This document shows positions 57,019 through 64,000 of a stretch of 64,000 nt of DNA, one piece after another; position 1 is the first letter of the stretch; every line of letters begins with the position of its first letter. The notes beneath the pieces were generated by a model that worked only from the letters and a program-made list of their open reading frames with translations, did no database searches and had not been told where the DNA came from. Source of the stretch: Amphiura filiformis. Taxonomy: Eukaryota > Echinodermata > Ophiuroidea > Amphilepidida > Amphiuridae. Location of the stretch: assembly GCF_039555335.1 (NCBI RefSeq), contig NC_092629.1, positions 5,503,432 to 5,567,431 of the forward strand, in the 5' to 3' direction. The position numbers and the translations under genes are program-made.

Positions 57019-57054
57019 CCATAAAATAACAACATTAATACTCTGCATGCTAGC

Positions 57055-57220
57055 CATAGGCTTCAACATAAAAAGTCCAAGTTTGAGATATTTTCTTTAA
57101 AGTTTCAATGAGCTATCTCAAAACCCGCTAAACCAATACTACGCTTGTTTGTACTCATTTTAATGCATTTTTCATGCTGATTTCAAATATGGTCATGAAG
57201 ATTTAATATTCTTAAAATTT
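57055..57220 (+). repeat. Dispersed repeat, AACCACTGAACCAATACT family
   Basis: Third copy, ATAGGCTTCAACATAAAAAG ... TTCATGCTGATTTC. A short fourth piece is near 57375-57410. Confidence 0.6.
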
Positions 57221-57639
57221 TTAATCAAAAAAAAATTGAAACTTGTCGTCTGCAGTCAGTCGGCACTAGAAACCCACAAAACACACGGCAGCCTTGGAAT
57301 GGATGGATATATATATATCAAATTTTGCATTTAAACTCTTCAAATATTCCGGTTTGTTATTGATTTAAAAAAAAATCTCAAGAAGCACTGTACCAATACT
57401 ATACATGTTTGTACATCTTCAATGAAATCCTTAATAATCATTAATTTATCGTATGGTCGAAATTTGAGTTAATTACAGTTTTGATACCTGATGTTGTTTT
57501 TGGGTTTAGCAAAACCCTAAGTGAGGGTTAAAAATGACAAGCTCGCATCCACGGTCGATCAAATCCACTTCACAACATTATCATTTGCTATCAAGTAGAA
57601 CTAGCAACTAAAAAAAAAAATCCCTTTACTAGGCCTCTA
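57221..57639. other. Unassigned, leading into a CpG-richer block
   Basis: No repeat is named. The A+T-rich text gives way to a G+C-richer, CpG-containing block at about 57620-57780. Confidence 0.35.
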
Positions 57640-57653
57640 GTTACCATAGCAAC
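57640..57653. promoter_or_regulatory. Perfect RFX X-box
   Basis: GTTACCATAGCAAC is an exact, symmetrical X-box (GTTRCC-AT-RGYAAC). X-boxes of this form are bound by RFX factors and mark promoters of cilium genes in animals. It sits at the edge of a CpG-richer block with CGACGCCCGTCG and TGCGCGG, about 200-350 bp upstream of candidate start codons. Confidence 0.55.
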
Positions 57654-57987
57654 CTCAAGTATGCAAAGAAGTACTTGAGACTGTGTCTCCGCTAGGCCAG
57701 GCCTCGGGTTTGCAGAAACTTGATGCAGCGACGCCCGTCGTTTGCCGCCGAATCTCTGCGCGGAATTATTCATAACTTTTTTTCTTTTCTAGCTTCTCCA
57801 GAACTGTTATTGCTGAGCACTTGAGTTGTCATCCAAGACATCGTCATGACGACAAGTACCCACGATACCCTGGGCTTTTGCTTCATCAGCATGCATGAGC
57901 TGTTTTCTGCTCCATTTAGTGTGGCACTTTCGTGAATTATTTTGCGTGTTTCTTTAATTTATTATTACAACGAATTTGCCGCCCTGA

Positions 57988-58133
57988 ATGACGAGTTTAG
58001 CACCTCGTGGCTTAACAGATATCGTTGAGAATTTTAAATGCAGATCTCTTTTTTTCTTATTATTTGTCTGCTAATTTACTGTAGAATATTCAGCACTAAG
58101 TCTGTTGATGTTATCTTAGCGCATTGCACAAAG
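57988..58133 (+). CDS. Candidate 5' exon(s) beside the X-box, unknown protein
   Basis: Two weak pieces. ATG at 57988 opens MTSLAPRGLTDIVENFKCR before running into a T-rich tract. At 58085-58133 a 49-bp segment has an excellent acceptor (TCTCTTTTTTTC ... TTTACTGTAG) and donor (ACAAAG|GTATGT), with one open frame, IFSTKSVDVILAHCTK. No convincing donor ends the first piece, so the link between them is unproven. Another ATG at 57847 is possible. If the X-box is functional, a ciliary protein would be expected, but none is recognised. Confidence 0.28.
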
Positions 58134-58929
58134 GTATGTATTTTTATCATAAAATTACGCCATTTTTTAAATTCCTGGAAACAAAATGCAAGCCAAGCAA
58201 AACCCAGTACAAGATACTGTACTTCATTATAATCAGGCCAATTGCAATGCATTTGAAATAAAGAAAACAAATCAGAAATTATTTTGACAACTGATATTTT
58301 CAAAATGACCTTTGTAATCTGTGTTCAGCATCATAGGGTTAGGACACATATGAATATATATGCAAACATATGTAAATATGAATATGCAAATATACTGTGT
58401 AAATATTTTAGTTGTAGAGCTTACTGTCATGTGTTTTTGCTATTTACACTACCATCATGCCAAATGTATTTTTTCGTTCAAAATTCACCTTCAAAAATAA
58501 TGAAATTCATAGATATTATGGAAAAATCTACATTTCCTAAAGACTAATACTTGTTTGGTAGAAAGTGTTAATGGTTGAAAAGAAGATGAAAAGAAAAGAA
58601 AAAGTAGAAGAAAAAAAACAAATAACCAAAACGATAAAAAGACTACTTGTTCAGTAAATCAAATTCATAGCATGAAGGGAAGAGTACAACTGTCAATTTC
58701 TTCTGCAGGGTCCCCAATATATGTAGGTCAGAAATAACAGGACAGTGGCCCAGATAGGTCATCCGCAGATATGGGTGGTGATTCATGTGAAAATTTTTTT
58801 TTCCATTTTTGTGAAAACCCTTTTTTTTTCTCCATTTTCAGCCAATTTTACAAGTTTACCTGAAATGACCTTTTACCTGTAGTATGTGACCTTGAACACC
58901 AAGATTACATGAAAGCTTTGGCTCAAGTT
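58134..58929. other. No recognised feature
   Basis: Unassigned A+T-rich DNA. Confidence 0.4.
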
Positions 58930-59128
58930 TGATATAAAATTGGATCGATTGAGCCCATATTTATTGGTCTCGCTATGAGTTTGAAAATATTGGATGAGAC
59001 ATGTCCAATATTTTAAAACTCATAGCGAGACCAATAAATATTGGGCATAAACATCCCATTTCAGCATTATTATGTTTTGGATCCAATATTTTCACACACT
59101 TAGATTCATCAAAACATAATAATGGTTG
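58930..59128. repeat. GAGCCCATATTTATTGGTC palindrome family, copy 3
   Basis: Same structure as copies 1 and 2. The centre here is shortened to ATGAGACATGTCC. It ends with the CATTATTATG / CATAATAATG pair. Confidence 0.8.
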
Positions 59129-59439
59129 CAATTGGATGTGAACTGTTCATGTTCTTCAAAAGCCTTACATAATTGTTGATGGACAAAAACACATGTATGG
59201 ACACACAATTCATGATCCCATTTAGTCTTTGTCAAAGACTACTCGTGATTGAGTGGGGTGGGGGGTGGTGGCAGCGCAGCCGCGACATCGAGTAGTTAGA
59301 ACTAGCCACTATGGTTTCCAAGAGTGTGTAGTTCCCAGTAGTTTATCTCCCTATAGGTAATAAAAGTACATGGTCTTTAACACAGACTAGATGCCATTAG
59401 GTCTTTTCCTTCGGATAACCTAATTATCCAAGTCAAGTT
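59129..59439. other. No recognised feature
   Basis: Unassigned. GTGGGGTGGGGGGTGGTGG near 59256 is a G-rich run. Confidence 0.4.
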
Positions 59440-59905
59440 TTCCAAAAATGTTTTTGGAACATTATTCAAAGATTTAAGGGTAGACGAGGTATTGTTGGTC
59501 GAAGCAACCTAAAAATCGATTTTCATTATCTAGATCAATATATTAGTGAAAATTAACACCTTGATGTTTTGCAAAAGTTCATTCTACAAATCGTATACTT
59601 TGCAAACTTGCTTAATTTATTGTTGTTAATTAGTTATATACGCTTTTACAAAAGTGTTGTTGTTTCAGCCCTCTTTACAACGTAACTCAAGAACCACAGC
59701 ACCTTTAAAAGTATATCTGTGATATTTTAATTCTTCTACACGCTCGCTATGAATTGAGCAATGCAGTTTTTGCCAAAGCTCGCTACCATTCGTAAGATGC
59801 TGGGAACTACCAAATCACAACAGTTTAAAATAATTAATAACCTTAATATGTTCTTTATATAATCCGACAATAAAACTGTTTCTGTAAAACATTTTGTATT
59901 TGCTG
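59440..59905 (+). mobile_element. AACGTTTT foldback element, interrupted
   Basis: AAAATGTTTTTGGAACATTA at 59447 and TTTATATAATCCGACA ... TTTGTATTTGCTG at 59853-59903 match parts of the element at 13050-13745. About 360 bp between them, starting AGGGTAGACGAGG, is foreign. Confidence 0.5.
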
Positions 59906-59935
59906 TGTAAATACAGTATCTCATTGTCAAAATCT

Positions 59936-60540
59936 CTATTCCATTTAAAATCAACACTCTCCCTGATCTTCCACAGGGGGCGTATGAATTTCAAATAGAA
60001 TGAACACATTAATCAACTTTAAGGGGGTACTACACCCCTGTCCAATTGTGTGCCTATTTTTGCATTTTTCTCAAAATTTATAGCGCATTGGTGACAAGTA
60101 AAATATGTATATTATAGGGGCAAGGACTACAACTACTGCACTGAAAATTCAGCAACTCAAGGCAAGTACTTATTGATTTATTGATCAAATAGGGGTTTTC
60201 CCTCATTTTCGACTGTAACTCCACAATTGTTGTCCGTACTGAAATAAAATATTCAGTGCAGTAGTTGTAGTCCTTGCCCCTATAATATACATATCTTACT
60301 TGTCATCAATGCGCTATCATTTTTGAGAAAAATGCAAAAATAGGCACAAAATTGGGCAGGGGTGTAGTACCCCATTAATTGAAACTCACCCTCCCTCTGT
60401 GGAAGGTCATGGTTGAATTTTTCTCAGAGGGTGTATGAACTGCTTAATGTGTTCATTTCATTTGAAATTTATACTCCCCCTGCGGAAGATATTCCCTAAA
60501 TCTTCTACAGGAGTAGTGTGGATTTTAAATGGAATAGCCG
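59936..60540. repeat. ATTCC-family palindrome, interrupted
   Basis: CTATTCCATTTAAAATC ... GGATTTTAAATGGAATAGCC. The copy is split by the TTAA element at 60023-60374. Compared with 30693-30909, the sequence is continuous once the insert and one TTAA are removed. Confidence 0.8.
60023..60374. mobile_element. TTAA-bounded MITE, family D
   Basis: GGGGTACTACACCCCTG pairs with CAGGGGTGTAGTACCCC. TTAA at 60019-60022 and 60375-60378. The arms continue about 130 bp (GCATTTTTCTCAAAA, GCAAGGACTACAACTACTGC and complements) around a short loop. It has no coding capacity. Confidence 0.88.
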
Positions 60541-62829
60541 AATAATAATCTAAAATCAAATCTGCAAAACTGTGTTGGTGTTTTATCTATTTCTTTTAAA
60601 GTAGAAATGATGTTTACTTTGTTTAATACCTAAATCTGCTTTAAATCTTGCTTATCGAGTCTTTTATTTTTTATTCATGCATGGCAAGAATTCTAATTTC
60701 TCCATTAAACAACAACCCCCTACTTTTACAAACTCTTGATTTAAGCATTGAGCACACTTAGTAGTAATAATTAACATTATATTAAACTGTCTGTACTGGC
60801 CTAGTTGTTATCACACTGGCCATTGCTAATAGCCAATTACCAATGATCAGAGGAAGCTTTTTAAATTGCAAAGCAACAGAAATCAAGCAATTCTCAGTTT
60901 GTTTTGTGCATGAACATTTGCTTACAATCAGTGGGAAAAAAGGATTTGTTGGGGTGGGTGGGGCAGAGGGAGAGGGGAGGGGCAGAGGGAGAGTGGAGGG
61001 CAAAATTTTGCATGATTTGCTTCAAAAAGAGGGACTTTCTTTGATTTTCTGATGGGGCGGGTCGTGATTAAAATCAATGCCTAATTTTGGAGGTAAAATG
61101 CCACTGCCTACAATAGTTTAAGTGTCCTGCTTTGACATGGCAATGATTTTAGTTAGCTTTATGAAGAAATCCAGGTTACTGAAATACTGTATCACTTGCA
61201 TTGCATTTCCAGTCCATGTGACATTGCATGATAGGTTTGCAACCATGGTTTACCTGCTACTCTGAGGCTACTGTTCACTGCCTCATCTACCCTGTGTTGA
61301 TTGGGCTTGTTGGGGGCATGTGTGTAGGGTCAGAGACTGCAGCAATTAACGGAGGCTGAGCAACATATGATATGCGTAATAAGTTCTTGGGTAATGCATA
61401 TTTTAGCTGTGTACTTCATCTGACATGCGGTGGTAAGAGAGGAGAAGCTGTCCGCCATAATATTTGAAATTTTCAGGCACTTTTGTAGGCAATTATTGTG
61501 AAATCATGCCCTCAAGTTTTGTTGGAATATTATGTTTTGTTGGAATCTTAAAATGGAAGAATTTCTGATCAATTTCTATAGAGTTGAACTTGCAAAAAAG
61601 TGACCTGCTAAATTTAACCCTGCAAGTCAATGTTACCCCATTTTATGGTATGTGTAGCCATTTCAAACATAAGTTGAAAAAAAAATAGATTGATTTTGGC
61701 AGCCAATCTGTGCAAGCCTGCATTTCAGAATAAACTGGCCTATAAACTGGTTAAAACTACAGTAATGGCATAACCAGAAGTATTTAGAGGGGGTAAAGGT
61801 GACTATCAAGTGTGTGTGTGTGTGTGTGTGGGGGGTGAGTTTGTAATTACCTGCAAACATGGACCTATATTAAGATACATACATCACAAATGTGGACACA
61901 CCTGCAACTGTGGTTGCTGGCTATAATCAGGACAACAATGCATTGAAAAGTGGTCCACGTTGAGGGGGTTCAGGACAGGTCACGGTTCGATAGGATGCTG
62001 TCGGGTGTGTGCGGTCCATGGGGTATCGATTGAAATCAGATGTGTGTGTCCTCTAGGATTTACAAACAGAGGGTGTGTGTGTGTGTATGGGGGAGGGGTT
62101 TAACAAGAAACAAACACTGATGATGATGTTTTACACTGCCACATAATGAACATTTTTGTTGCACCAAATGACTCAATATATCGATGACTGAAAAATAAAA
62201 GTCGGTTCATTTCAAAAGCTAGTAAAAACATGAACATCACTACACCAAAAGATGGAAATTCACTAAAGCACAAGCCAGTCATATAACACGCATAGCACAC
62301 TTGGTGTACGTGCTGTGCCCAACTGCATGTATGCCGTTCTATATTATTCAACGATGTAATGAGTCGTGCCTTGAGTTGAATAGAATTAGAAAGCATACGC
62401 TTGCTGCTACACGGAACATGTAAAAAAAGTTGTACGGAGAAACAGAAATGGTAGAAATTTGAAAAGTTGTCATTTGGAGAGTTGCATACAATTAGCAATG
62501 GAGTTATGTAGTTACCTTCCTAACAGAGAATTATGATAGAAGGGGATTGTTGTTAATGTATTGGAAATGTTTGTACTTTTGGAGAGTTAAAATGTAGTGA
62601 GTTGTCACATTCAGAGTATTGGCAGAGTTAATTATTTGGAACATGTTTTGGGGATAGGCATTTTGCAACTTTTAAGATGTCTACGATTTCTGTTTTTCTG
62701 TTAATTACACCTGCCGTGCTAATTTTGCGTCAGTTTCCACAAAAATAAACTATTGGATTGACAGCCTATCCTCTATGACACGATCGAGGATGGTACAAAC
62801 AAAATTCATAATGTTTATTCTCATTCCTA
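60541..62829. other. Unassigned, with microsatellites
   Basis: (TG)n at 61810-61830 and a shorter one near 62073-62086. A purine-rich GGGGCAGAGGGAGAG run near 60960-61000. A 132-codon minus-strand frame (62498-62100) is Cys/Phe/Ser-rich but has no recognised domain or splice context. Confidence 0.35.
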
Positions 62830-62910
62830 GTCAGCTAAATATTAGTACAATAACTAAAGATTTTATTTAGCAAAATTAAATTACCGCTATGAAAACTCCT
62901 CTATTCTAAA

Positions 62911-63117
62911 ATGAACAAAACTTGTTTACAACTTCTATTGCTCGTACTGTATCATGTGCTCATATTAGCACAAGGTCTACACCTACAACGTGCTACATAT
63001 ATGCGTGCTTCGGTAGATGTGTTCCGCATTGACGTGGGCACTCTCCTCTATCGCCTCATAAATGACATCCAGAAACCAATGAAATGTAGCGCTTACAAGC
63101 TAACCCACACCCACTGA
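62911..63117 (+). CDS. Small frame with signal-peptide-like start
   Basis: 68 codons from MNKTCLQLLLLVLYHVLILA, a basic-polar start followed by a leucine-rich hydrophobic stretch and GQ-type polar text (AQG), as in a signal peptide. Then about 45 residues with few Cys, ending SAYKLTHTH. A frameshifted relative lies at 42205-42377, and homology extends upstream of the ATG. The shared C-terminal codons and stop hint at past coding constraint, but a dispersed repeat with a chance frame is an equal possibility. No family recognised. Confidence 0.35.
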   Translation: MNKTCLQLLLLVLYHVLILAQGLHLQRATYMRASVDVFRIDVGTLLYRLINDIQKPMKCSAYKLTHTH

Positions 63118-63149
63118 CAAAATTATATGCTGATTTATCTATCTTGGCT

Positions 63150-63341
63150 GAAATGACTGGGGTTGATAGGGTATGCATGATGCATCAGTTACAGCAAGAA
63201 ATGACTGGGGCTGATAGGGTATGCATGATGCATCAGTTACAGCAAGAAATGACTGGGGCTGATAGGGTATGCATGATGCATCAGTTACAGCAAGAAATGA
63301 CTGGGGCTGATAGGGTATGCATGATGCATCAGTTACAGCAA
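63150..63341 (+). repeat. 48-bp minisatellite, four copies
   Basis: Units begin at 63150, 63198, 63246 and 63294, and differ by one base (GGTTGATAGG in the first, GGCTGATAGG in the rest). Each contains the palindromic GTATGCATGATGCATCA. Because 48 is a multiple of three, the array stays open on both strands. That is an arithmetic effect and not evidence of coding. Confidence 0.95.
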
Positions 63342-63424
63342 GAACGAACTGGGGAAAACACAGTGAAGACATGATCAGAGTGACAGTATAATCAAGGATT
63401 CTCGAGTAATAATTTACTATATGA

Positions 63425-63550
63425 TAAGCCCAGGCCTGGAAATAAGTCGGTCTGAACCAGGAGCCAAACATTTGGAAAAGCGGCTCCTGGTCCTGTAATT
63501 TTCTAGTGAACCAGGAGCCATTTTCAAAGAGCCAGGAGTCATTTTTCTTA
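63425..63550. repeat. ACCAGGAGCCA repeats
   Basis: AACCAGGAGCCA at 63455 and 63512, its complement CGGCTCCTGG between them, and GAGCCAGGAGTC at 63529. Neighbouring words can pair as hairpins. Confidence 0.7.
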
Positions 63551-63553
63551 AAG

Positions 63554-63933
63554 TATCAAAATGCTTATTTTTGTTATTTCTACAGCTTTCGATGCTCACC
63601 TGAGACTTTTAGATCCATGTTATTTGTTATTTAACTTATTATATTATTAATTATTGTCACAAGTTAACAAATAACAAGTTATACAATGAATGTTATTATA
63701 TCTGAACAGACCAGTTGAGTCTTATTTTATTATTTTTTTTACTTATCAAAATGCTTATTTTTGTTATTTCTACAGCTTTCGATGCTCACCTGAGACTTTT
63801 AGATCCATGTTATTTGTTATTTAACTTATTATATTATTAATTATTGTCACAAGTTAACAAATAACAAGTTATACAATGAATGTTATTATATCTGAACAGA
63901 CCAGTTGAGTCTTATTTTATTATTTTTTTTTAC
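63554..63933 (+). repeat. 190-bp tandem duplication, nearly identical
   Basis: 63554-63743 is repeated at 63744-63933. I see no difference except one T in the terminal T run. Either a very recent duplication or an assembly artefact next to simple repeat. Confidence 0.92.
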
Positions 63934-64000
63934 TTATTTTATTTTATTTTCTAATTTTATTTTATTTTATTTTATTTTATTAATTTATTTTATTTTATTT
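63934..64000 (+). repeat. (TTTTA)n simple repeat to window end
   Basis: Imperfect TTTTA pentamers continue to the last base. Confidence 0.9.

Noticed and set aside
62100-62498. 132-codon minus-strand frame
   Set aside because: No domain, no splice context and an unlikely composition. Length alone is weak evidence in this window.
63144-63374. Repeated 16-residue peptide (MTGADRVCMMHQLQQE)
   Set aside because: A 48-bp period leaves both strands open. There is no start context, and the reverse strand gives an equally long repeat peptide.

Overview
This is A+T-rich, intron/intergenic-type animal DNA, not a prokaryotic sequence. Open frames are short and no operon is visible. The content is dominated by tandem satellites, palindromic MITEs, tRNA-derived SINE heads, broken LINEs and one solo LTR. 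The repeat style (dense small foldback elements and CAGCAAACACAAAACGTT-type repeats) suggests a marine invertebrate, perhaps an echinoderm or another non-vertebrate deuterostome. That placement is inference only. No complete host protein gene can be supported. Five short candidate exons and one small secreted-type reading frame are listed with low confidence.

Layout. 1-2.99 kb: a CRE-bearing MITE, a 258-bp near-perfect palindrome and unrecognised DNA. 3.0-13.9 kb: about 160 copies of a 26-bp satellite in four blocks. These blocks flank two inverted copies of a composite repeat (about 5.5-6.6 and 8.6-11.2 kb). The right copy is split by a 1348-bp mariner-like element with roughly 200-bp terminal inverted repeats and a deleted transposase. 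The left copy keeps the empty site. 13.9-19.7 kb: candidate exons and nested MITEs. 19.8-21.8 kb: a CR1/L2-like LINE, frameshifted in its reverse transcriptase, sits inside the 3' end of a second LINE. 22-26.8 kb: MITEs with legible target-site duplications (hAT-like 8 bp, PIF/Harbinger-like TAA). 27-28.5 kb: composite minisatellites.

28.5-50.5 kb: many palindromic MITEs. One family here called ATTCC (palindrome bounded by GGCTATTCCAGTTGAAATCC-type ends) recurs at a dozen or more places. Several other families are bounded by TTAA, the target of piggyBac and Kolobok transposases. One of these carries several CCAAT boxes per copy. 42.7-43.3 kb is a head-to-head inverted minisatellite. 50.5-53.7 kb: a second, 34-bp satellite whose core matches the 26-bp satellite 37 kb away. 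It is split by a 1057-bp solo LTR with TGAT target duplications, five kB-type decamers, a TATA box and a polyadenylation signal. 54-64 kb: more MITEs, a perfect RFX X-box next to candidate exons near 57.6-58.1 kb, a small intact reading frame with a broken paralogue at 42.2 kb, a 48-bp minisatellite and a near-identical 190-bp tandem duplication.

The most interesting points are regulatory: satellites made of paired GATA-type sites, an LTR packed with kB sites, and CCAAT-carrying MITEs. These repeats could distribute or absorb transcription-factor binding. Nothing here shows binding or expression. Those are hypotheses for testing.
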